Source: Phytophthora quininea
Taxonomy: Eukaryota > Oomycota > Peronosporomycetes > Peronosporales > Peronosporaceae
DNA: 64,000 nucleotides
Direction: 5' to 3'
NCBI GenBank assembly: GCA_011947345.1
Contig: JAAVTG010000540.1
Coordinates: 1-64,000, forward strand
Shown: positions 44,607 to 54,776 of the stretch, one piece after another
How the letters are laid out: the number at the start of each line of letters is the position of its first letter
How positions within the stretch are numbered: position 1 is the stretch's first letter
Made by a program: the position numbers and the translations under genes
The notes under the pieces: model-generated
Told to the model about the DNA's origin: nothing
Databases searched by the model: none
What the model saw: only the letters and a program-made list of their open reading frames with translations

Positions 44607-47200
44607 ATGGGAACGTCGACAGCGATTGCTCCAAGTCAACCAGATAAGACCCCAAGCCCAAGGCTCTCGCAAGTGAACCAATTTTTCAAGCTCACTCCCG
44701 AGCTCAAAAATGTGCTGAAGGCGAACCAGATCGCTCCAACGGGGCCGACGATCGAGCAGCTCAAGTTAGAGAGCAAAAGGTGCTGGGCCATCGCCAAAGC
44801 GGGTCCTTATCGTTCCGCGACGCGTTTGGTGTGTTAGGCTTGCCGATGCTCATTGTGTTAGTCACTTGCGTCGTCTGGACTGCGTGGTTAGTTTTCCTGG
44901 CGCTTGCACCGAACCAGGCGGCCAATCTGCTCATGCACACGCAAGATTACGACAACGGCGAGTTCTGGATGATCAGCGATGCGAATCCGGGCATGGCGTT
45001 TACTGGAGCTATTGGTCTCATGCTGGTTTGCGCCTGCTACGTGGTGGTGACTCTGAGAATGATTTTCTATCGCGAAAAGCTCGTCAGCTCGGCATTGTCC
45101 AGTTATTCCAGCACGTGGTGGAGTTCGGGCCATCGATCGATGCGATGGCTCAGCTCAATGCAGCCACACTACGAACGAGGCCAACTGTTTTACAACGACC
45201 TCACAAACTTTGAAGGCAAAAATCGCAAACGTTGGGTACGTTCACAGGAAGATTTTTAGCTTTGATAACGGGGTTGTAGTGTACTTATTTGCATCGGTTA
45301 TTGCTGTAGAATGCTCTGCTCAAGTTGGGTGACTTGGGGATCGAGTCGGTCATGCTCCGACAATTATTACTAAGCGGGAGTCCAGCGACTCTGACGTACG
45401 GGTTTACAATCTTTCTCGCGCTGAACGCCATGTCCTGTGTCATTAACGTGTTGACCGATCGGTTTTCGGCTCTGACCGAGATATTCATCTACTCAGTGTA
45501 CGTGTCAATCAAGTGACAACAATAAGAGTTTTGCGGTCTCACTTTGCGTGATTGCTCCCTTTAGATTCGACTTAAGCGCGGCGGTTCTCTATCCGATCGT
45601 GACGTTGGTTTACTGCTACTACAATTTCAGCTTCGACCGCGCCGTTTATCTGACTTATCTGGAGATGCTGCCAGCGGGCAGCTTCGAGGAAATCGCTCGG
45701 TCTTTCGTGGACCAGTCGGAACTTGCGTTATTCCGCGTGAATTTCGACAACCTCCGCATTGATTCGCTGCTGGATTTCGTGCTTCGCATCGGCATGAATT
45801 TGAGCTTTTGCTATCGGTTCGAGCGTCTACTGGGAGCGATCCTGTGGACACGTCAAAGAGAGAGAATTTTCAAGCAGATCAAGCAGCGAAGCGCATCAGA
45901 GTCTGAGCTGCAAAACCCGGTTCCGAAAAGCATCGTCGCAGTATTTATCGCTTGCAGTCTGGTGGTATTACTATCGGCGAACAAAGCGATGACCGACTCG
46001 ACAACGCTCTGCTCCGCGTATCCAGAGTGCGTGGTGTACGCGCATCAGTGGGAGACCTCCGAAAAACTTGTCCGTGCTTGTATCTCATCGATGTCGACCG
46101 TGCACCGAAAACCTACGAAGAATGGATCAACCCTATCGACGCGTACGATACAGTCAAAGCCTTGGCTTCTTCGGGGTTGCTGAAATCGCTGCAAGTGATC
46201 AATCGACAGCTCGTGGAGTTTCCGGAAGAGTTACGGCTGTGTCGCGGGCTCAAAGTCATGTACGTTTGGTAGAGTTTCCAATCATCTCAAAACGTATCAC
46301 TAACTGGAGAAACGAAAGTCAATTAATGTACACAAGCACGCAGTATATCCCAAGCTGGATGAAGGAGCTGAAAACCTCGAGTCAATGTGAGTCAGTGGTG
46401 TGTGTTTGTCCGTAGTATTAATGCCCGCGACTAATTTATTTGCCAAATGCAGTCAAGTCGAGGGCAAGTACGGTCAGCAAAACCTGGTGAACCTTCCTGA
46501 AGATCTATTTGCCGACTTGCCACGGCTCTCGATGCTACATTTTGGACTGCACGAGCATATCGACCACATCCCCCGTTGTCAGGCGTGCCTCAACTGAGGA
46601 GTTTGTCTCTTGCGTGGCTCACTCGGCTGCACGACCTCCCTTCGTTCAACCATATACCTTCCCTTGGGCGATTGATCTTAGCTCTTCTGCCAAGTTTCGA
46701 GCGATTACCCGACATGGCACCACTGCAAAACCTACTTGAATTTGACTTGCTGCGACCAAACCACATTTGCTGCAACGGATTCATGGGCGCTTGCAATCTG
46801 AGCCATATCTCTTGCCAGAGCTATCCGTTCGCGAATGTCTCGGCAGCTACGTGTCTAATGAACGATTCGGATCCCAACGTCACAGTAACTCCGTTCCTCG
46901 GTTATGACGGTACCAGGAAAGTCTTTGAAAAATTTGCATCCACGATCTGCCAAGCATCGCCGTTCGACTCGCCCGACTTTCTCAGTTTCCCCGTGAAAGC
47001 CACCATCGAGATTTGCGGCGGCAAACCGTATCGACAGTGCTTCCTGCCAGGAAATCTGACGGGTATTTGTTATAATGCCCGTTTTGCGGTGCTTTCCTGT
47101 CTTCCGGACGAACACTATATTGCGTTACGGCGGCTGCAGATTGCGAAAAATCGGGCCCAAGTGCGACCCCGTCGAGGAGGAATGGCTCGGTTGTGACTAA
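44607..47200 (+). CDS. WLGC membrane/LRR protein 1, five exons, several frame breaks
   Basis: The ATG at 44607 is preferred. Exons: 44607-45235, 45310-45497, 45565-46259, 46319-46386 and 46453-47200, with GTACG/GTGAG donors and phases that join correctly. About five hydrophobic helices: L-P-M-L-I-V-L-V-T-C-V-V-W, G-L-M-L-V-C-A-C-Y-V-V-V, F-T-I-F-L-A-L-N-A-M-S-C, A-A-V-L-Y-P-I-V-T-L-V and I-V-A-V-F-I-A-C-S-L-V-V-L-L. Then C-x4-C-V-V-Y-A-H-Q-W, a C-P-C-L-Y-L-I-D-V-D motif, leucine-rich repeats, C-C-N-G-F-M-G-A-C and a C-terminal Cys-rich part ending E-W-L-G-C-D. One-base breaks: near 44783 (GG), 46067 (A-run), 46575 (C-run) and 47155 (A-run). Likely a surface or endomembrane protein; ligand unknown. 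Confidence 0.7.
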
Positions 47201-47204
47201 GCAA

Positions 47205-47527
47205 TTTGGCTGTGACAAAGCAGAGTAATATTCAAGCGCCTCAGCTCGTACGAAATCACTTGGAATGTCTGAGAAAGCAGTCTTTGTCAACAAAATACAA
47301 TGGTAACTCACGGATGTTGTGGATCTGTTGGACAGTCTCAGCTACGAACGAGGCGTCGATACCGGACAAAGACATTGATGACACTTGCTGTACCTCGTAG
47401 CAATGAGGAGGACGATAACGGCTGGTGATGTGTGAGCCAGGCACTCGCATTATGCTAATCACCAAGCGCGGTTCGAAGCGTAATCTGAACCAGGTCACTT
47501 AGGTCTGGCCGACAAGCTCATTTTACC
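47205..47527 (+). promoter_or_regulatory. Conserved upstream region of M96-like gene (family copy 4) with initiator
   Basis: The block 47215-47505 is the reverse complement of the family block at 29.68-29.99 kb, i.e. the same orientation relative to its gene. GCTCATTTTACCAT (47516-47529) is a strong match to the oomycete initiator consensus and overlaps the ATG at 47528. Confidence 0.55.
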
Positions 47528-48795
47528 ATGGACCATAGACAAACTTTGCTAGCAGAATATCTGCAAGACGTCGTGTGGTTTGATGACACAGCGGAGCTTT
47601 CAGCATGCGACGTGCTGTCGACAATTCCTGACCTGAATTTGCAGGACACGCAGCAATCTGCAGAAGACAGTCCTCGATCTGCGTGCAGCACCGTAAATTC
47701 ATCCCCGTCCGAACCAACCAAGAAAAAGCGTAAGTTCACGAAAACCACAGCCAGAAGCAGAGGGAAGAGATAGTGGCTTTGCGAGTTCAGGCTGACGAAC
47801 TGGAGCAGACACTGGAAAAGTTGACGATGAAAATTCGAAGTGGAGTTAGAAGACAGCAAGTGATGCCAATGGGATTTGGTCAGGAGGGAATGGTGGTGTG
47901 GGAATGCATCGCAAAAAGACAGCGAGGCGAGAAGGCTAAGTCAGAGGTTGAGAACGCCAAGCTGCGAGAGATGCTCAAGTGTCAACTGCGAATGGCGAGG
48001 AGTTTCGAGATACTGCTACACAAGAGTCGGCTTTGCCTGAGCTTTCAAGATACGGGGTGCCAGTTCGCTATGGAGACTCACAACTCGTGTCAAAGGCTAG
48101 AAGAAATGCTGCGAGACGTTAACGCACGCTACGCGGTCGTGGACACTGTTCTTGTCTCGCACGGTTTAAGCGATGCCAAGCCCATGGCTGACATTGGAGC
48201 TGACGCTACTTTGAACTTTTCGCCGACGGATGGAATGCACCTGGAATTCAAAGAGAAGAGAGTGATGCCGTTCCACTACCAACTAGTGGATGCTGTCGTG
48301 TGGAAAACGCTTCCAGAAGGAAAACTCAAGCTCGAAGGCACGCGCCTGTCGGTTCTCGAACATACTGAAGATACTCACATCTCCCAGATCATGCTTTATC
48401 AAAAGAACGCACCGCAGATTGGCAAGGCGGAGATAATCTCGGTCATGAAGCGGTTCCAAGAAGAAGGTCGCGTGGTGTATGTGTGGTCCGCCACCATGAA
48501 TTTTTACCAGCCAAACGATGAAGACGCTTCACCGTCGGTTCTCACATATAAAGGGTACTCCACAGCGTCGTCGACGGCTCTGGCGGACACTTCTCCTGGC
48601 TGTGTCGTGAGAAGTTACACCAACTCGATGCCCTCTGTACCGAATGAAGATCTGGACCCGGAGCAATCTCAAGACCTGGGCATCCTCACCGAGATGGTCT
48701 TCACTGCGTACAAGCAAAGCCGGCAGAATATCACCCAAACACTTGAAAACCTGCTGCTAGATGAAGCAGTGAACAAACTAAAAGCCTGCCAATGA
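47528..48795 (+). CDS. M96-like protein, one frame break in the basic region
   Basis: The ATG at 47528 opens Y-L-Q-D-V-V-W-F-D-D, the family N-terminus. K-K-K-R-K-F-T-K at about 47725-47740 is followed by a frame loss in an AAAA run (about 47737-47745). One base restores S-Q-K-Q-R-E-E-I-V-A-L-R-V-Q and an open frame to 48795 with W-E-C-I-A-K-R-Q-R-G-E-K-A-K-S-E-V-E-N, K-R-V-M-P-F-H-Y, V-M-K-R-F, V-V-Y-V-W and L-E-N-L-L-L-D-E-A. More divergent from the 22-43 kb copies than they are from each other, and outside the near-identical tract. Confidence 0.75.
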
Positions 48796-48901
48796 CAACT
48801 GATACCTTGAAGTTGCCTGCATGAACGGGAGGGGTCTTGACACGATGGCTACATTTTGCAGTCGAACTTCAAGTTCGCCAGCCCGTTCATTGGCTGAAAT
48901 C

Positions 48902-48920
48902 CGTCATTCCAAAATTGTCG
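48902..48920 (+). promoter_or_regulatory. Initiator-like element
   Basis: CGTCATTCCAAAATTG at 48902-48917 resembles the oomycete initiator plus flanking promoter region (TCATTYY followed by CAWTTT-like). It sits between the stop at 48795 and the ATG at 48923 and supports that ATG rather than 48821. Confidence 0.4.
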
Positions 48921-48922
48921 AA

Positions 48923-50367
48923 ATGAAGCGCGGGACTGACCCGGATGCGTCCACGGCGCTAACGCTGGAGGCCGACAGTGACGTTTTCCCAGACATCAGC
49001 GACCTTATGGACGTGTGCGAGACAATGGCGCATCAATCAAGCACTCTTACACCCCCGACGGAGGTCTGCAGCCCAAGTTTCAGCCCGTCAAACGCCAGCG
49101 AACCGTCAGATTTGACGCCTGAAGAAGCGGCGGAGCTATTACGCGTTCTAGATGCATCGTCGCTCTCCCAAACTCCCATGGATGTTACAACAGAAGCTCG
49201 CGAGCACACACCACCGTTTGCAACGGCGGAGGCAGCGCCAACGAGAAAAAACCTGGTCGGAAAAAGAGTCCAGGCCCAAGGACAGGAAAGATGCGGAATC
49301 CATCGCGTGAGCGGCTGCAAAATGAGTTAGCCTATTTAAGAAGCAAAACAGTGGAGCTGGAGGACGAACTGAAGGTGTTACAGGCTCGGAAACGATCTGT
49401 CTTGGCCCTCGAGAGCAGTGAGAGTAGAAATATTGCTGCTGGAGCGCGAGTGTGGAGACGCATCGCGGAGCGACAAGCTCGAGAGCGAGAGGCGTCAGAG
49501 GGGGAGAATAAAAGACTGAAAGGCGTGCTGCAGGGACAGATCGCATTGGCTAAACGACTCGAACAAATGTTGAGGAAAAACCCTCAAGTGACAGTGATGC
49601 AGGGAAGTTTGGGGATACCGAAGAATTTGACTACGTGGGGCGAGATGCACGGCATGTACGAGTCGTTTTTGAGCGAACTAGATGGACTATATGCCCAGAT
49701 TGACGATGTATTTCACCGGACCGGCTTGGAGACGAGCGTGGACGATTCCTTTAGACATGCGTATGTGAAGACGAGGAAAGCTCCAAATGATGGAGAAGAA
49801 CTGTACGCTGAGCTGCAAGACGTGACGATCATTCCGTTCGAGCTAGAGCGAACCTCCTCAGCGATGTGGAGTGCTGTGAAACGACAGTACCGAAAGAACA
49901 GCTACCATTCGTATGAAGGAGCGATAGATAGACTGGATGATACGATCGCTGTCAAGTACCGTAGCCAAACCCATCGTGGCGGGAAGGATGTTAGTCTAGA
50001 TGCGCTAATGGTCATGCGACGTTATACGGAACGTGGCCGACTAGCATTCGTGTGGCGATCTGTGTCGCATGCAATGGACGAACAACTTTCAGGCATGTAC
50101 ACTGATGAAACTGGATGGAGTGTACTCAAACAGATTCCTCCTGAGGCTGGGATTTCGCTTTCTGGTAGTGTCATGCACAACTGTGTGCATGTCGTCCCTA
50201 AGCGAGTGGACTGTGCGTCGTCTATACAGCAAAACGAAGTTGGATTGCTCACAAAGCTTGTTATCGATTGCTATGAAGACGATGTGGTTGCTCTAAGCGC
50301 AATGATGGAGGATATGCTACTTAAAGATGCTCTAACCGTTGTGAAGTTGCCTGAATGTACCGGTTAA
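48923..50367 (+). CDS. M96-like protein, tandem copy, one frame break
   Basis: An acidic N-terminus (E-A-D-S-D-V-F-P-D-I-S-D-L-M-D) and a Ser/Pro/Glu-rich linker lead to T-R-K; the frame is then lost at an A-run near 49247-49252. One extra base gives K-K-P-G-R-K-K-S-P-G-P-R and R-E-R-L-Q-N-E-L-A-Y-L in the frame that stays open to 50367. The coiled coil has V-W-R-R-I-A-E-R-Q-A-R-E-R. The C-terminal domain shows T-I-I-P-F, S-S-A-M-W-S, M-V-M-R-R-Y, L-A-F-V-W-R and E-T-G-W-S-V. It follows the previous copy by only 127 bases, but is not a close sister of it; it is nearer to the 3-10 kb type. Confidence 0.7.
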
Positions 50368-50530
50368 ACACATAAACACACTATCAAGTGGAAGTAGTAT
50401 GTTGATACGACTATTTGTGCTGCCAAATAACTGTGCGTTGGTATTTTAGTGGCATGCAAAAATATACCGCGAGCAGCAGTGTCCACAGAACTTTTGCTGA
50501 TGAGCAGTTGATCTGTCTTCGCTAGAGAGA

Positions 50531-53077
50531 ATGATGATCGTCCCTGCTGATGGCGGGAACATTTTAAAGTCAACGACCAGAAAAGTAACAAAGCTGAAGC
50601 GAATATTCCCGAGGGGGCCTACAGTCACGCAGCTCAAGGCGGAGAGTAAACGAATTCTGGAGCGGAATCATGGCAGAGTCATCTCGTTCTGTGAGGCTTT
50701 TGGTGTGTTGGGTCCCCCGATGTTTATTATCCTCTTAGTTTGCCTTGTATGGACGGCAATGCTGATTTGTCTGGCGCTAAGGCCGAATGAGGCGGCCAAT
50801 ATGATCATGGGTACAAGCACGTACGACAACGGTGAGTTCTGGATGATTAACGATGTCAATCCTCGGATGACCATGGCTGGAGCTGTGGGGCTAGTGGTGG
50901 TGGGCGTTTTCTACGGCGTAGTGACATTGCGAATGCTGTTTTGGCGGGACAATTTATTTACTTCTGGATTTCTCAATCATGCCAACAAGTGGCTACTGCC
51001 GGGGCGGAAATCCTATCGGTGGTTAGGATCCGCTAGCAAAAACTACAAACGCGGTCTTGAAATCTGAGCGAGATCACTTCTTTCGAGGGAAAGAATCGGA
51101 AGAGATGGGTACGTTGCGTTGGTCTTGGTTATTTGTAGTAAAATGATCTAACCGAACATGATGAGTGCAGAATGCGTTTCTCAAGCTTTTGGATTTGGTA
51201 ATAGAGACGATGATGTTCAGACAGCAGCTTGGAAGCGGCAGTCCACCAAGTCTTACGTACGGATTCGCAGGCTTTCTCGCGGTAAACTCGCTGTCCTGCG
51301 TGTTCAATATCCTCACGGACCGGTTTTCAGCCTTGACAGAAGTCTTCATTGACTCCATGTACGTTGTCACCATATATTAGAGTGCAACGCCTTGGCTGAA
51401 GTCTAATGGTTCCTTCTTAATCACTTAGTTTCGATTTTACCGCAGCAGTATTCTTCCCGATCACCACACTGTTGTATAGCTACTACAATTTTAATTTTGA
51501 CCGAGATGTTTATCTCACTTACCTGGAGGTATTGCCACCGGGAAGCTTTGAACGTTTGGCGCGATCGTTTGCCAGTCCATCCGAGATAGCGTTGTTTCGA
51601 GTGAATCTCGACTCGCTTCGCATCAGTTCAGTAACGGATTTTATGCTTCGTATCAGCATGAACTTGACCTTCTGCTACCGATTTGAGCGAGTACTCGAGG
51701 CTCTTATTTGGACTCGCCAGCGAGACTACGCGTCGGGGGTGTTGAAAATGGTTATCCCGGTAAACTATGTGCCTGCGTCGCAAAATTCGGTGCCGAGAGG
51801 TGTTACGGCTGTGTTTATAGCCTTCAGTATCGCCATCTTGCTGTGCGCCCATAAAGCGATTTCGGATTCTGAGCAAGTTTGCGCACCACACCCGGAGTGC
51901 GTGGTATACGCTCATCAATGGCAAAGGAGCGACGACTTCTGTCCGTGTGTGATCCTGATCGATGTCGACACTGCCCCGAAAACGTATCCAGAGTGGATCG
52001 ATCCTATTAACGCATACGATAAAGTAAAAGTGTTGGCTTCAGCTGGAATGTTGAGGTCGTTGCAAGTGATAAATCGCCAGTTGTTACAATTTCCTGAAGA
52101 ACTTCGGTCCTGCAATGACTTGAAAGCCATGTAAGAAGTGCATTGGAGATAATCGATTACCATTAACGTTGTTAACTATGTGTTTGGTGTTATACAGCCA
52201 GCTTATCTACACAGGCACTCAAACTCTGCCATCATGGACGAAGGAGCTGACACACCTGGAGATGATGTGAGGCCAAATCCAAGTGTGTTGTATCATTCTT
52301 TAAGCTAACGGTTCTTGCTTTAGTCAGATCGAGGGCAAATACGGCGACCAGAGCTTGATCAACCTCCCGGATGACTTGTTCACTGACATGCCGAAGCTGT
52401 CGTTAATCCATATCGGAATGCAAGGAGCTCTCGAACGCATTCCATCGTTAGCAGGGGTTCCGCATCTTCAAACTCTGTCTCTCGGGTGGATAATGAAGTT
52501 GAAGGAACTTCCCGCTTTCGACCACGTCCCAAAGTTGAACCAAATCGTTTTGACCGTGTTACCGGAGTTGGGGCAAGTTCCAGACATGTCACCGCTCCAC
52601 AAAGTTAGTGAGTTGGTTGTTTATCGACCAAGTGCGCTCTGCTGCAATGGATTCATGGGGCCGTGTGATTTGACTCACAGTTCGTGTCGAAGTCACGCTT
52701 TACTCCAAACTCCGGCAGCAACGTGTCTGAAGAACGACACATATCCAAGTCTGGCAGCGACACCATTTCTCGGGAGCACTGCCACCCAGAAAATATTCCA
52801 AACGTTTTCGCCATTTATTTGCCAAGAATCGACAGTCGATGCAGCGACCTTCTTGAATTTTCCATCGAAAGAGACGGTCGAGGTATGCGAGGGCACTCCA
52901 TTCCGACAATGCCAAGCACCTGACAACAGCACTGGCATTTGTTTCAGCACGCGATTTCAAGTCTTAATGTGCTTAGCTGATGGCAACTACATCGCGTTAC
53001 GGCGACTACAAATTGAAAAGGGAATTGGCCCGAAATGCGACCCAGTCGAGGAAAAATGGCTCGGTTGTGGAGAGTAA
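50531..53077 (+). CDS. WLGC membrane/LRR protein 2 (best preserved)
   Basis: ATG at 50531. Five exons: 50531-51108, 51171-51358, 51429-52130, 52198-52266 and 52324-53077. Exons 2-5 are open with consistent splice phases. The only break I see is near 51062, where a base is missing before E-I-T-S-F-E-G-K-N-R-K-R-W. Helices: M-F-I-I-L-L-V-C-L-V-W-T-A, V-G-L-V-V-V-G-V-F-Y-G-V-V, G-F-A-G-F-L-A-V-N-S-L-S-C, V-F-F-P-I-T-T-L-L-Y-S-Y-Y and V-F-I-A-F-S-I-A-I-L-L. Ectodomain: C-x4-C-V-V-Y-A-H-Q-W, C-P-C-V-I-L-I-D-V-D, LRRs, C-C-N-G-F-M-G-P-C-D-L, T-G-I-C-F-S-T-R, G-P-K-C-D-P-V-E-E-K-W-L-G-C. This is the reference for the family here. Confidence 0.8.
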
Positions 53078-53129
53078 AGTGTTTGTACACGATAGAGGCC
53101 CATATTTTTCGGCGGCTATTCAATATCCG

Positions 53130-54640
53130 GATTAGTCGATGTCGGGCTTTGCTATTTATGTGTGGTATTGCGAATGATATTGTGGCGAGGGTTTTGTTCA
53201 ACAATGCCGCCAACAGTCACAAAATTCGGTCAGGGCGTCGATCGTTACCGTTGGGATCTATGAGGAACAATTGCAAGCGTGATCTCCTGGTGTGGAATGA
53301 CCTTACATCATTTGAAGGGAAGAATCGCAAGCGATGGGTATGTACAATACGCTAACCCCGTGAATATTTCCTGTGTTCCCTGCTCCGACAATTGTTTTCG
53401 AACTGTAGTCCTGTAGCTTTTTTGGCCGTGAATGCAATGCCGTGCGTCGCTGACGTCGTGACAGATTATTTTTCAGCATTAATAGAAGTGTTCATCTATT
53501 CGCGTTGCTGTCCGCTCACAAGTCCATATTGGATGGTGAGAAACTCTATTCGCTGCACCCTGAGTGTGTCGGGCATGTGCATCAATGGGAAGCAGCCAAC
53601 GAGCATTGCCCATGCCTGGTTTTCATGTCGACGTAGCTATACGACCAGTGGATTAATCCAATGAATGCGCTCGATAAGGTGAAGGACTGGCAGCATCCGA
53701 CAGGCTCAAGTCTTTGCAAATACTCAATCGACAAGTGCTGGAGTGGCCAAAGAGATGCGGTTGTGTAAAGAGTTAAAGACCATGTACGTTGTGATAAGAA
53801 GAGCTTGTTGCTAAGGTTAACGACTGATGAACTCGTTGGTGACTATCAGCCAGATGATTTACTCCAGCACAGAACATATTCCGTTGTGGGCAGAAGAGTT
53901 TGAGCATCTTGAAACACTGTGAGCTCCATGGAGATACAAAAGAGGAAAACGCCATGTTAGCTTACATCCATGTGTTTGCTTTGTGTCAGACAGATCGAAG
54001 GGAAATTTGCAGACCACAATTTGTACGACCTGCCGGAAGGCTTGTTCAGCAGCATGCCTCGGCTCTCCTTTCTCCACCTCGGGGTGCACGACTACATGTA
54101 GCATCTCCCACCCCTGAATGGGGTTCCTCGTCTCCAAACGTTTTCGTTGGCGTGGATCCCTCTAGCACGGAGACTACCAGAGCTCGACCGTGTCCCGCAA
54201 CTGAATCAACTACTGCTGAGGCTGGATTTGATACCCGATATATCGAAGCAGAACCACCTGGCCGAGTTTGTCGTTTATCGACCGGTTTGTCCGTGTTGCA
54301 ACGACGTCATGGGGCCGTGCAACTTAAATCATACTTCCTTCCAGGGCATCACCATGACGTACACTCCGACCGAGTGTCTAATGAATGAAACCAACCCAAA
54401 GCAATTCCTGGTGAGTTTAGCAACGATGCAAGGGTTCACCAAGTTGCCCCCTACATTTGCCAGGAGTCTTCTTTCGACAAGGCAATGTGACGGGAATATG
54501 CTTTAACACGCAACACCAAGTGCTGTCGTGTCTAATCGGCGAAAACTATATCGAACTGAGACGATTTCAGATCGAAAATAGTATTGGTAACCTGGTCGAG
54601 GAAAAATGGCTTCACAGGCAAGCGGCTTGCCTGTGGTAAC
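53130..54640 (+). pseudogene. WLGC gene 3, broken and internally deleted
   Basis: Pieces in order: N-C-K-R-D-L-L-V-W-N-D-L-T-S-F-E-G-K-N-R-K-R-W at 53260-53340, V-A-F-L-A-V-N-A-M-P-C at 53405-53500, then directly H-P-E-C-V ... H-Q-W-E (53550-53600), Q-L-N-Q-L-L-L-R-L near 54200, C-C-N-D-V-M-G-P-C-N-L near 54295, and V-E-E-K-W near 54600 without the final L-G-C. The N-terminal helices and most of the large third exon are missing, and frames change repeatedly. Confidence 0.75.
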
Positions 54641-54776
54641 GGAGTTCCAACAGAGTTCCTTAGTAGAAAAATAAACTATTTTTAGTGTCCATAGTACACG
54701 TACTACTAGTAATAAATGCTTGTATCGACAAATAGACCCGTGGATGGGAGTAACATTTCCAACCGTGAACGTCAAG

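Noticed and set aside
48821..48922. Earlier ATG for the second tandem M96-like gene
   Set aside because: It would start only 25 bases after the previous stop and upstream of the initiator-like element; 48923 fits the family N-terminus better.
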